Virus record (IMG/VR): IMGVR_UViG_3300045242_000195
Coordinates: 1-41,456 of that record
DNA length: 41,456 bases
Reading direction: 5' to 3' (one strand)
Source: a virus
Shown: piece by piece, positions 31,119 through 37,300 of the stretch
How positions within the stretch are numbered: the first letter of the stretch is position 1
How the letters are laid out: each line of letters starts with the position of its first letter
Made by a program: the position numbers and the translations under genes
Notes under the pieces: generated by a model
Told to the model about the DNA's origin: nothing
Seen by the model: only the letters and a program-made list of their open reading frames with translations
The model's database searches: none

Positions 31119-31304
31119 TCAAGAATTGGGGGCAGCATTGATCGGGCCGCCGTCTGATTTCTGTTCAAGCAGGAAGGCCAGTGCCGAGACTTGAAACTCC
31201 AGATCGCGAACGCGCTCGACCAACCCCACGACTACGCGCCAGCCGCGCCGCCCCTTCAGCCTCTCGGCCAACTCTTCGCCTTCTCGGATCAGTTCAGCGC
31301 TCAC
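31119..31304 (-). CDS. Small coiled-coil protein (61 aa)
   Basis: It starts with GTG 31304, overlapping the upstream gene by 11 bp. Most of it is one amphipathic helix (ELIREGEELAERLKGRRGWRVVVGLVERVRDLEFQVSALAFLLEQ). No family is recognised. It is part of the leftward cluster of very small genes 32.3-30.8 kb. Confidence 0.5.
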   Translation of the reverse strand: MSAELIREGEELAERLKGRRGWRVVVGLVERVRDLEFQVSALAFLLEQKSDGGPINAAPNS

Positions 31305-31449
31305 GGAGGGCTCTGAGTTCGCGGACGGATTCGCAAAGATTTTTGATGGCCCTGGCCGCGTCCCACATCTGCGCGGTGTATGCTTTTGAGTTAGACAGCA
31401 CTAGGGCTGCGTCCGCTTCGTACTTTTTCAGGTCATCTTCGCTGATCAT
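31294..31449 (-). CDS. Small helical protein (51 aa)
   Basis: ATG 31449 is preceded by TAGGTGAG. The sequence is charged and helical (EDDLKKYEADAALVLSNSKAY..., ending LRALRER). It overlaps the next gene by 11 bp. Function unknown. Confidence 0.5.
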   Translation of the reverse strand: MISEDDLKKYEADAALVLSNSKAYTAQMWDAARAIKNLCESVRELRALRER

Positions 31450-31459
31450 GGTGCTCGTC

Positions 31460-31552
31460 TCACCTAGAACGTTGGAAAGCAATTATTGCTATAATTCCGA
31501 TCAATGGACCGAATAGGATTAGCAGTGTTGCGCCAATAAGAATTTCGGCCAT
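31460..31552 (-). CDS. 30-aa single-pass membrane peptide
   Basis: The start ATG 31552 is preceded by GAGGAGCAA, a strong ribosome site. The peptide is one long hydrophobic segment of about 24 residues (LIGATLLILFGPLIGIIAII) followed by FQRSR. It could be a small phage membrane regulator or lysis accessory. Its ribosome site is part of the repeated GATTGAGGAGC junction. Confidence 0.6.
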   Translation of the reverse strand: MAEILIGATLLILFGPLIGIIAIIAFQRSR

Positions 31553-31554
31553 TT

Positions 31555-31565
31555 GCTCCTCAATC
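31555..31565 (-). repeat. Stop/Shine-Dalgarno junction repeat GATTGAGGAGC (copies 31555, 32020, 32234)
   Basis: The same 11 bases occur at 31555-31565, 32020-32030 and 32234-32244 on the minus strand. Each contains the TGA stop of one gene in frame after an Asp codon and the GAGGAGC ribosome site of the next gene. This module lets genes be swapped with stop and ribosome site intact. Confidence 0.7.
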
Positions 31566-31805
31566 CTTCTTCCGAGCAACGGCACGACGACGCCCCGCTC
31601 GAACCTGTTTCGGCCCGCAGAGGATGACGCCTTCCGGCAACGGCACGAGCCCGCCAGTCGCGTCCCACATCTCGACCTGCTTCATGGCGTCAAGCAGACT
31701 ACGGCTTGCTGGCGACAAACCCTTAATGTAGCGGGCGACCGCTTCCGTGCTGTCGGTTGGCTTGAAGCCGCAGAACGCCATAATCTCGGCATCGGTCATG
31801 GGCAT
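31560..31805 (-). CDS. Hypothetical small protein (81 aa)
   Basis: AAAAGGTGAG precedes ATG 31805. The N-terminal half is acidic (PMTDAEIMAFCGFKPTDSTEAVARYIKG), the C-terminus basic (VRAGRRRAVARKKD). The stop lies inside the repeated junction GATTGAGGAGC, so it is coupled to the membrane peptide. No family is recognised. Confidence 0.55.
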   Translation of the reverse strand: MPMTDAEIMAFCGFKPTDSTEAVARYIKGLSPASRSLLDAMKQVEMWDATGGLVPLPEGVILCGPKQVRAGRRRAVARKKD

Positions 31806-31812
31806 TGGCTGC

Positions 31813-32016
31813 TCACCTTTTGGATGTTGGGGGTAATGGCGGAGTGCCATGGATCGCGAGCCACCACGCGAGCCGCGCGTACCATGGCCTAACACCATTG
31901 GAGAGACAGAACATCGCCAGCGCCATTTTCAGCGCACGCAGCCGCGAGCCTTCGCCCATGCCGTGACGCTTGCGGCGGACTGAGCGATAGGCGGATATAG
32001 CTGGTTCTATCTTCAC
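31813..32016 (-). CDS. Hypothetical basic protein (67 aa)
   Basis: I start at GTG 32016 because GAGGAGC lies six bases upstream in the repeated junction. It is basic (RSVRRKRHGMGEGSRLR) with one hydrophobic, aromatic segment (ALAMFCLSNGVRPWYARLAWWLA) that could associate with membranes. Function unknown. Confidence 0.5.
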   Translation of the reverse strand: MKIEPAISAYRSVRRKRHGMGEGSRLRALKMALAMFCLSNGVRPWYARLAWWLAIHGTPPLPPTSKR

Positions 32017-32024
32017 GATGCTCC

Positions 32025-32231
32025 TCAATCAGGTATTGGCTCAAAGCGACCATCAAGAAACTCTTCGGTCAGGCGCAGGCGGAATTCCCCTGTCTCCACG
32101 TTGCGATAGACAGTCCACTTCTGATCAGCAAAACGGTCCTCGAACTCCTGCGCGGTGGAACATTGGAGCGACGCGGTATCTGAAATGACCTCGTAGATTT
32201 TGTTACGCTTGATGTGTCGATACTTGGTCAT
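32025..32231 (-). CDS. Small DUF1653-like phage protein (68 aa)
   Basis: ATG 32231 is preceded by GAGGAGCGA. The sequence YRHIKRNKIYEVISDTASLQCS..., then WTVYRNVETGEFRLRLTEEFLDGRFE, resembles the small SH3-like DUF1653 pattern ('Y-H-KG-Y-V...VVYR...G--WVR---EF-dRF'). Such proteins are common in phages and have no proven role. It ends in IPD at the repeated junction. Confidence 0.6.
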   Translation of the reverse strand: MTKYRHIKRNKIYEVISDTASLQCSTAQEFEDRFADQKWTVYRNVETGEFRLRLTEEFLDGRFEPIPD

Positions 32232-32238
32232 TCGCTCC

Positions 32239-32328
32239 TCAATCAGACGTGCCGAGTGCAGCATTTTGGACAGTTTCATTACCATGTCTGCGAACCTGTT
32301 CGGCTGAGCCTAACTTTCTAAATTCCAT
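32239..32328 (-). CDS. 29-aa ORF ending at the third GATTGAGGAGC junction
   Basis: It starts at ATG 32328 without a clear ribosome site and ends GTSD-stop inside the junction repeat, exactly as its two downstream neighbours end (KKD-stop and IPD-stop). This is the main reason to list it. It may be a C-terminal remnant of a larger lost gene at the left edge of the cassette run. Confidence 0.3.
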   Translation of the reverse strand: MEFRKLGSAEQVRRHGNETVQNAALGTSD

Positions 32329-32353
32329 ACGGGCAATTGGATATTATGGATGT

Positions 32354-32389
32354 TCAACGGCAACACCAAAAAGACTCTAACTGAGGCCC
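32354..32389 (+). repeat. 36-bp exact direct repeat, copy 1 (copy 2: 33763-33798)
   Basis: The sequence TCAACGGCAACACC...GAGGCCC is identical at both sites. In copy 2 it is the last 10 codons, stop and downstream bases of the 33389 gene. In copy 1 it lies upstream of a different gene and is read in another frame. Copy 1 is therefore a leftover gene end. Confidence 0.85.
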
Positions 32390-32394
32390 CAACC

Positions 32395-32580
32395 GTGATT
32401 GAGAATTGCCTAGTCGATCACTGCATGCGGCGCGAATTGCGCTGGGAGATTGATCGTCTCAGGCTCTGCCTTCAGGAAATCTCTGACCTACAATATGGCG
32501 GCACATCGCTCACGGATCAGGCCCATAAGTTCAATGCTGCCCTGAGCTACGCTAAATTCGCCCTGAGCAAGAAAGTATAG
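32395..32580 (+). CDS. Small hypothetical protein (61 aa)
   Basis: I favour GTG 32395, with GAGG nine bases upstream inside the 36-bp repeat (32354-32389). An ATG at 32350 in the same frame has no ribosome site. The protein is helical (RELRWEIDRLRLCLQEISDL). Its TAG stop is fused to the Shine-Dalgarno of the next gene (TAGGAG). Confidence 0.5.
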   Translation: MIENCLVDHCMRRELRWEIDRLRLCLQEISDLQYGGTSLTDQAHKFNAALSYAKFALSKKV

Positions 32581-32585
32581 GAGAC

Positions 32586-32673
32586 GCCCGCCATGGATTA
32601 CGGCTCAACAGCGCTTACTCTAGTTGATCGCATTCGCGCACTGATCCCGGCCCACCCAGAAATCCTGGCGATG
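32586..32673 (+). repeat. 88-bp exact direct repeat, copy 1 (copy 2: 33382-33469)
   Basis: Eighty-eight bases, from GCCCGCC before the ATG through codon 27, are identical in the two positions, 796 bp apart. Copy 1 then diverges, copy 2 continues as a full gene. The identity includes silent positions, so the duplication is recent or maintained by recombination. Confidence 0.9.
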
Positions 32674-32778
32674 GAATCAGCTTGGGATTTGGGCGCTGCG
32701 GCACGCGCAAGAGCTTTATTCAAAAGACTCTTAGAAAGACCCGCACCGTGCCAAGGCACTTGCATACGAGTTCGATGA
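32593..32778 (+). pseudogene. Truncated/frameshifted copy of the 33389 gene (61-codon ORF)
   Basis: The first 27 codons are identical to the gene at 33389. After that, the sequence has one extra G compared with copy 2 (GATGGAATC versus GATGAATC). If that G is removed the frame reads MNQLGIWALRHAQELYSKDS and then stops at TAG, with QxxxKDS resembling the end of the intact gene (RQHQKDSN). The open frame as it stands ends in an Arg/Ala-rich tail that looks random. I read it as a decayed copy. An alternative is a short true protein with a new C-terminus. Confidence 0.5.
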
Positions 32779-32921
32779 TTAGGAAGCACCCCAAGGCGCT
32801 TGCGCGGGCAATCTGGCATCCGGGCAAGAAATGCGGCTGGGGTCCGACTAAGAAGCGGAAGCGCCGCAAGGGTAAAGTGCACTTCTCGTTACGTGACAAA
32901 CAAGCCGATTGTAGAACCTAG
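32775..32921 (+). CDS. Very basic small protein (48 aa)
   Basis: ATG 32775 overlaps the preceding TGA (ATGA). It is strongly basic (GPTKKRKRRKGKVHF) with two Cys, suggesting nucleic-acid binding. The TAG stop is fused to the next ribosome site (CCTAGGAGACGCC). No family is known to me. Confidence 0.45.
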   Translation: MIRKHPKALARAIWHPGKKCGWGPTKKRKRRKGKVHFSLRDKQADCRT

Positions 32922-32935
32922 GAGACGCCGATCCC
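32918..32935 (+). repeat. Stop/Shine-Dalgarno junction CCTAGGAG(A/T)CGCCGATCC (copies 32918, 33138)
   Basis: The junctions before the 32936 and 33157 genes share 17 of 18 bases, and the one before 32593 (TAGGAGACGCC) shares the core. Each joins a TAG stop to an AGGAG ribosome site, the plus-strand counterpart of the GATTGAGGAGC module. Confidence 0.65.
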
Positions 32936-33142
32936 ATGAATATCAAATGGCTCAAGGTGCAGATGGATAAGTTGAGGTCCGAGGCCAGTCGTGGGCCGGT
33001 GCCGTCGTCGGTGATATTTACGCTCACCGACCCGATCATGGACAAGATTTCTGCCTGGGAATACCCGCGCTACCATGCCTGCTGCGGATACTCCTCAGAT
33101 GGCCCGCACAACGATTCGTGCCCCATCATCCCAGCTTCCTAG
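32936..33142 (+). CDS. Small hypothetical protein (68 aa)
   Basis: The ribosome site is AGGAG inside CCTAGGAGACGCCGATCC. The C-terminal third has a CC and further Cys/His (RYHACCGYSSDGPHNDSCPI), possibly metal-binding. Its own stop is fused to the next Shine-Dalgarno in a near copy of the same junction. Confidence 0.5.
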   Translation: MNIKWLKVQMDKLRSEASRGPVPSSVIFTLTDPIMDKISAWEYPRYHACCGYSSDGPHNDSCPIIPAS

Positions 33143-33156
33143 GAGTCGCCGATCCA

Positions 33157-33378
33157 ATGCTTGGCTGCAATCACACCATCCAGGCCCAGGGCGAATTTTT
33201 CGAGAGCCGTTTTGGACGAGCGCCGGGATGGGTAAAGCAGCGCATCGTTTTCGTCTCAAACGGCGACGACGATCATTACTGGATGGGCTTGGAGAATTGG
33301 TCAGAAGTGGACGCAATGATCACCAAATTGCAGACAGCAGCGACCGAAGCTTTCGGCCCCAAACCTGAAACTACGTGA
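33157..33378 (+). CDS. Small hypothetical protein (73 aa)
   Basis: I start at ATG 33157 after TAGGAGTCGCC. The protein is soluble with an acidic, aromatic centre (RIVFVSNGDDDHYWMGLENWSEVDAMITKL). No recognised family. It is followed directly by the 88-bp repeat that opens the next gene. Confidence 0.5.
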   Translation: MLGCNHTIQAQGEFFESRFGRAPGWVKQRIVFVSNGDDDHYWMGLENWSEVDAMITKLQTAATEAFGPKPETT

Positions 33379-33388
33379 AAGGCCCGCC

Positions 33389-33793
33389 ATGGATTACGGC
33401 TCAACAGCGCTTACTCTAGTTGATCGCATTCGCGCACTGATCCCGGCCCACCCAGAAATCCTGGCGATGAATCGCCCGCCAGTGCTCGAAAAAATCAACA
33501 GCACTCGCCTGATAAAATCAGTAGGGATCACGCGCGTCCTAGTGAACGATAGCGATCGCGAGCACTCCTACCAGATGAGCATTCCGGCCGGTGATCCAAC
33601 GGGCGACGGCTCACTCGGATGGCGGCTCAACTATGGCGGAGAACCCACGCTGAACGATCTGCACTCGGCGATCAGCATCATGGAAAGCTACGAATACCTG
33701 CTCTCGTCCGGCATCACGACGGCGGAGGCTATCAACCGCCTCCGTTGCCTGCGGCGCGAGTATCAACGGCAACACCAAAAAGACTCTAACTGA
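33389..33793 (+). CDS. Intact copy of the duplicated gene (134 aa)
   Basis: The first 27 residues (MDYGSTALTLVDRIRALIPA...) are shared with the decayed copy at 32593. The body is soluble, mixed alpha/beta and ends in a charged helix (INRLRCLRREYQRQHQKDSN). The upstream bases GAAAGGCCCGCC give a weak ribosome site. No family is recognised. The last ten codons form copy 2 of the 36-bp repeat. Confidence 0.6.
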   Translation: MDYGSTALTLVDRIRALIPAHPEILAMNRPPVLEKINSTRLIKSVGITRVLVNDSDREHSYQMSIPAGDPTGDGSLGWRLNYGGEPTLNDLHSAISIMESYEYLLSSGITTAEAINRLRCLRREYQRQHQKDSN

Positions 33794-33923
33794 GGCCCGG
33801 CGCAACGGCTCACAAGAAACCGTCCTCCGCAGGCAAGACCACAAAGGCCAACACCGGCTAAAAATCCCCAGGAGGGGCGGCGCGCAACCCGCCACCCTTT
33901 TCCTTTTCTAAGGAGTCTTCCGT
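33794..33923. other. Short gap without gene
   Basis: About 130 bp following the 36-bp repeat, GC-rich. It ends with CTAAGGAGTC, the ribosome site of the next gene. I see no other feature. Confidence 0.3.
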
Positions 33924-34247
33924 ATGCCTTTTATCGTTATCGTTATGGTGCTCGCCGCCCTGCCTGTGCTCGTCGTTTTCGCCGCGCTCACCCCGTCCAA
34001 ACCTCCGCCCGCCACCCCGCATCGCGCCACATGCTGCGAGTTCGTTTCCGATGGTAAGTGGCAACAGAGTCTCATCGACGCGCAGGACGAGACAGAGGCG
34101 GATCGCGAGCGCCGTCGCAAACAGCTTAACGCTGATGTCGCGCGCGAGATGTGGATCAAGAAGATTCACGACGAGGCTGAATCGTACCGCCCGCCGCCGC
34201 CCTGCGGTTCGCTGTCGAATCCCTGCCACGTCACCATGTCACCGTGA
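33924..34247 (+). CDS. Membrane-anchored protein, possible inner-membrane spanin-like (107 aa)
   Basis: Residues 1-24 are a hydrophobic anchor (FIVIVMVLAALPVLVVFAAL), followed by a Pro-rich linker, a charged helix (QSLIDAQDETEADRERRRKQLNADVAREMWIKKIHDEAE) and a Pro-rich end. An N-terminal anchor plus coiled coil is the plan of i-spanins, but no Rz1 partner or endolysin is next to it, so this is only a possibility. CTAAGGAGTC supports the start. Confidence 0.5.
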   Translation: MPFIVIVMVLAALPVLVVFAALTPSKPPPATPHRATCCEFVSDGKWQQSLIDAQDETEADRERRRKQLNADVAREMWIKKIHDEAESYRPPPPCGSLSNPCHVTMSP

Positions 34248-34350
34248 AAAAACGAAGGCCCCCTGAAAAGCGCAACCAGTTCCGGGGGCCTTCCACAGGC
34301 ATCTAGGGAGGGGGGAAAAATTGGGGCGACACCTGTACTCCGAGGGGAGC
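34245..34350 (-). ncRNA. Candidate ~100-nt leftward small RNA
   Basis: The third promoter-like element (34357-34388) points left, and the first thing downstream is the U-tract terminator at 34255-34292; there is no leftward gene until 32.3 kb. The transcript would have no ORF with a ribosome site and would end antisense to the 3' end of the 33924-34247 gene. The exact 5' end is unknown. Confidence 0.35.
34255..34292 (-). terminator. Intrinsic terminator, best for leftward transcription
   Basis: AAGGCCCCC pairs with GGGGGCCTT around a 20-nt loop. On the minus strand the stem is followed by CGTTTTTTCAC, a strong U-tract; on the plus strand only TTCC follows. It should stop transcription coming from the element at 34357, giving a short RNA. 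Confidence 0.75.
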
Positions 34351-34356
34351 AGGGTC

Positions 34357-34388
34357 AGGAGCGCCACGGTTCGCCCCACTCTGTCAAG
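34357..34388 (-). promoter_or_regulatory. Promoter-like element, copy c: CTTGACA-N15-TGGCGCTCCT
   Basis: Minus strand: CTTGACA, 15 bases, TGGCGCTCCT, with identical blocks and spacing to copies at 5218 and 25305. It begins 10 bases after the stop of the gene at 34398-34619. It points to the terminator at 34255-34292 rather than to a gene. Confidence 0.55.
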
Positions 34389-34397
34389 GGGTTCCCC

Positions 34398-34619
34398 CTA
34401 TTCCTGAATCACGAACATGCGCACGAACTTGCCGTGCCCGAGCGGCAATTCCGCGATCTGTTCCGGCATCTCGATGTCGCCGCGTTCGATTGCGTCACAA
34501 TAGGCGCGCGTGACGGCGAGAAAGAGCTTTTTGTCCGCCTGCGGCCCGAGCACGGCACCCAAGCGCTGATAGAGCGGCTGCTTGTTGTGATGCCCGTGTG
34601 CTGTTTCGGTCTTTTCCAT
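34398..34619 (-). CDS. Hypothetical small protein (73 aa)
   Basis: I use ATG 34619, with AGGAAAG about ten bases upstream; the frame is open for 18 more codons. The protein is soluble (ADKKLFLAVTRAYCDAIERGDIEMPEQIAELPLGHGKFVRMFVIQ). A 9-bp-stem hairpin (GGCCGCGTG/CACGCGGCC, 34651-34679) lies in its leader. No family recognised. Confidence 0.5.
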   Translation of the reverse strand: MEKTETAHGHHNKQPLYQRLGAVLGPQADKKLFLAVTRAYCDAIERGDIEMPEQIAELPLGHGKFVRMFVIQE

Positions 34620-34693
34620 AGACTTGTCGCTTTCCTGAAAAGTGAAAGGAGGCCGCGTGACGATCTGATCCACGCGGCCCCCGTATCTAAAAT

Positions 34694-34713
34694 GGGCGCG
34701 CGGACGCGCGCCC
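34694..34713 (-). terminator. Terminator of the leftward replication operon
   Basis: GGGCGCGCG-GA-CGCGCGCCC forms a 9-bp stem with a tight loop directly after the stop at 34716. On the minus strand ATTTTAGA follows, and on the plus strand CTTTATTT, so it may serve both directions. Confidence 0.65.
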
Positions 34714-34715
34714 CT

Positions 34716-35057
34716 TTATTTCGGCTGTGGGATGTCGAGGACCCCGTAATGCTTCCCGTCGCTCGCCCAAATCACGACCAGCGCCTTACCCGGCGGGATG
34801 TTGCTGCCCGGAGGCAAGGGCGGCCAGATCGTACCGCCCTGCGGATCGGGTGGCACGATCGGATGGGCCGGCGCTGGCGGATAAGGTTGTCCAGGCGGCA
34901 AGGCGATGGGATGCGACGGCTGGCCGCCGCCCGGCAACCCTTGATCGGGATGGCCGGGACCACCCGGCAACCCATGGCCCGGATGGCCGGGCCAGCCGCC
35001 CGGCAACCCTTGATCGGGATAGTTCCCGGTGACCGGGATGATCAAAGCAAGCTGCAT
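34716..35057 (-). CDS. Gly/Pro-rich repeat protein (113 aa)
   Basis: AGGAGAT precedes ATG 35057. Residues 15-70 contain imperfect repeats of PDQGLPGG and PGHPGHGLPGG, then PSHPIALPPGQPYPP. The C-terminus is a short beta segment (KALVVIWASDGKHYGVLDIP). I have seen this type ('PDQGLP... PSHPI...') in phages of alphaproteobacteria; the function is unknown, possibly structural. It ends directly at a terminator. Confidence 0.65.
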   Translation of the reverse strand: MQLALIIPVTGNYPDQGLPGGWPGHPGHGLPGGPGHPDQGLPGGGQPSHPIALPPGQPYPPAPAHPIVPPDPQGGTIWPPLPPGSNIPPGKALVVIWASDGKHYGVLDIPQPK

Positions 35058-35129
35058 GAATGAATCTCCTTTTTTGGTTGACACCCCCTCGGAGCACAGG
35101 AGCCGCCCCCTTAAAGCGGCCCCACTCGC

Positions 35130-35369
35130 TCACCGCCGGATCGCAAACAAGCCCGTGCAGGAGAGCAAATCGAAAACGAAAACGATGACGGCGATCGCCA
35201 CCAGCGCCCAAATGATGATGCGCAGAATCGCTACGACAATGCCGCCGTCCGGATTGCCGAATTGCGCGAGCACCCAAGGCACCACCAGATTGACGATGGC
35301 GATGACCGCGATGACAAAGACGAGCCAGATCAAAAAACTCTGCAAGACTGCCGGAGTGAAGCAAGCCAT
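35130..35369 (-). CDS. Two-helix membrane protein, possible holin (79 aa)
   Basis: ATG 35369 follows AAGGAAATTGACG. Two hydrophobic segments (SFLIWLVFVIAVIAIVNLVV at ~10-32 and LRIIIWALVAIAVIVFVFDLL at ~48-70) are joined by a short polar turn, and the C-terminus is GLFAIRR. Size and topology match a class II holin or other small phage membrane protein. No endolysin is adjacent, so the holin call is tentative. Confidence 0.55.
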   Translation of the reverse strand: MACFTPAVLQSFLIWLVFVIAVIAIVNLVVPWVLAQFGNPDGGIVVAILRIIIWALVAIAVIVFVFDLLSCTGLFAIRR

Positions 35370-35371
35370 CG

Positions 35372-37300
35372 TCAATTTCCTTTTGCTCGATCGGGCGGCG
35401 CGATGTCGTCTTCCTCGCCCGCCTGCATCGGCGGGAACACCGTCTCCCACGGCAATGTCGTGACGATATGCTGCACGCCGCCGATACGCCGGCGCCGGAC
35501 CTCGCCGCGATTGCCGAAGATCGCGCCATCGAGACGCTGCATCGCTTGCGCCCAGGTCCCCGGCGCACCCGCCTCGCCCTTCCATTGCGTACCGTTGAAG
35601 ATCTTCCGCAATTCGAGCGCGGTATGGCTGATGTCGACGAACCAGCCCTGTTCATCCTGCCAATCGGACTTGCCTTCGAATCGCCTCGACGCGCCGGCCG
35701 CGAAACTGCGCGCATCGCGATAGACCCTGAGCCCAATCCGCGCCAGCGTGTCGCCCGCCGTCTTCTGTCCCATCGCCTCGAGCAATTCGCGCCGCGCTTC
35801 GACCAGCCAAAACGCCACCGATTCGCGCGACCCGCCCCGGAAATGATCGGGCAGATATTCCAACAGATGATCGAGGCATTGGCGTTCCTCGCTTTTCTGA
35901 TCGGCCTCGCCGACCACGCTCAAGGGCATCGCCTGCCCCCATTCTTCGGCGCGCGCCGGATCGAACCCGGTCCACATCATCAGATCGTAGGCCGCACCGA
36001 TGGCGGCATACTGATCGGCGATGCGATCGGTATGACCGGCATTGCGCAAACCCCGGCGATAGGACCCCAGGGTCCGTTTGTACCGGCCCCATTGCTCGAC
36101 CAGACGCCCGAGCAATTCCGCGCCGATGCGGGTCCAATCCTCCCGTCTGCCCAACACCTCATGCACTTCGATGTCGTCTTCGAGTTCGCCTTCGTCTTCG
36201 CCGGCCTCGCGTTCGCGCGCACCCCGGCGCAACAGCGACAACACGGCAAAGCGCGAACGGTCCTGTGCCCGCAGGGGCGGCATCAGCACCGACGACGCCA
36301 CAAAGCAGTTCCAAAGCTGTGTCGATGTCGGCGTGCCATCCTGCCCGCCGCGCAGCCGCGTGCCGCCGCTGCTTGCGATCCGCATCAATTCGATGGTTTC
36401 GGTGATCTGACGATTGTCGGCCTTGGCTTCGAGCTCATCGAGGCTGACGGGCCGCGAGGAATAGCCGACCGTCTGCGCGATGCCCGCCGTCGTCGCGTTC
36501 TCCGCTTCGATCATGCCGTCCCTGCCGTGCAACCACCGGCTCAACAATTGCAGCGTGCTCTTGCCGGAGCCGAAGCCCCCGGTAATCCACGCTTGCGCGC
36601 GCCATTCATTCGCCTGCCCGAGACATTGACAGCCATAGAGCCCGACCCAGAGCTTCGCCATGACCGGCTGCGCCCATTGGCAGGTTTCCGCGAGCGCCAG
36701 AAGCTTCGCGGCGGGCCCATCCGGCCCCGCCTTCGCCCCGAACACAGGCTCGCGCACGCTCGCGCATTTCGGATACAGCAACCCGCCGCGCAAACCCGTG
36801 CCGCAGCGCTCCTTGCCGACAAACAACACATCGCCGCAATGGATGATGAGCTTGCCCTCTTCGACCCATCCGCCCTGTGTGCGGACATGGGTCATCGGGT
36901 CCCACACGCCCTTCTCAGTCGCGGCCCGGATCAGCATCCCGCCGAGGATGCCGTGATTCCAATTCTTGAGATTGCCGTCCTTGTCATAGACCGGGAAGCG
37001 CTTGCGCAACCATTGCTCGCCGCCGAACAACCCGATGATGTTGAGGCGATTGACCTCGCTGCATTTGAGTTCGATCAATTGCCCGATGGAATCGAGGAAA
37101 TAACAGACATTGCCCTTGCGCCCGAGCGCGATGACCGGCGCATCGGGCGGCAAACGATCCGGTATTTCCGTCGCATAGAAGGGGGGCCCTTCGCCCGCCG
37201 CCGTCTTCTCTTTCTTCGGCCGCCGCTTGATCGGCTCCGCATTGACGACGGCAAGGTGAACCGTCTTTTTGGGTTCGGAGGAAGGGGTTTCGTCCGTCAT
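35372..37300 (-). CDS. AAA+ replicative helicase / primase-associated ATPase (642 aa)
   Basis: I start at ATG 37300. The first 40 residues are basic and disordered. Residues ~40-220 have mixed strands with several Cys. Walker A is GGFGSGKST (241-249), Walker B-like is VSLDELEA (LDE 287-289), and a later segment (LMRIASSGGTRLRGGQDG, then FVASSVLMPPLRAQDRSRF) has the sensor and arginine-finger style of DUF927/D5-type phage helicases. It lies three genes downstream of the Toprim primase. Together they are probably the replisome core, recruiting a host DNA polymerase. Confidence 0.82.
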   Translation of the reverse strand: MTDETPSSEPKKTVHLAVVNAEPIKRRPKKEKTAAGEGPPFYATEIPDRLPPDAPVIALGRKGNVCYFLDSIGQLIELKCSEVNRLNIIGLFGGEQWLRKRFPVYDKDGNLKNWNHGILGGMLIRAATEKGVWDPMTHVRTQGGWVEEGKLIIHCGDVLFVGKERCGTGLRGGLLYPKCASVREPVFGAKAGPDGPAAKLLALAETCQWAQPVMAKLWVGLYGCQCLGQANEWRAQAWITGGFGSGKSTLQLLSRWLHGRDGMIEAENATTAGIAQTVGYSSRPVSLDELEAKADNRQITETIELMRIASSGGTRLRGGQDGTPTSTQLWNCFVASSVLMPPLRAQDRSRFAVLSLLRRGAREREAGEDEGELEDDIEVHEVLGRREDWTRIGAELLGRLVEQWGRYKRTLGSYRRGLRNAGHTDRIADQYAAIGAAYDLMMWTGFDPARAEEWGQAMPLSVVGEADQKSEERQCLDHLLEYLPDHFRGGSRESVAFWLVEARRELLEAMGQKTAGDTLARIGLRVYRDARSFAAGASRRFEGKSDWQDEQGWFVDISHTALELRKIFNGTQWKGEAGAPGTWAQAMQRLDGAIFGNRGEVRRRRIGGVQHIVTTLPWETVFPPMQAGEEDDIAPPDRAKGN

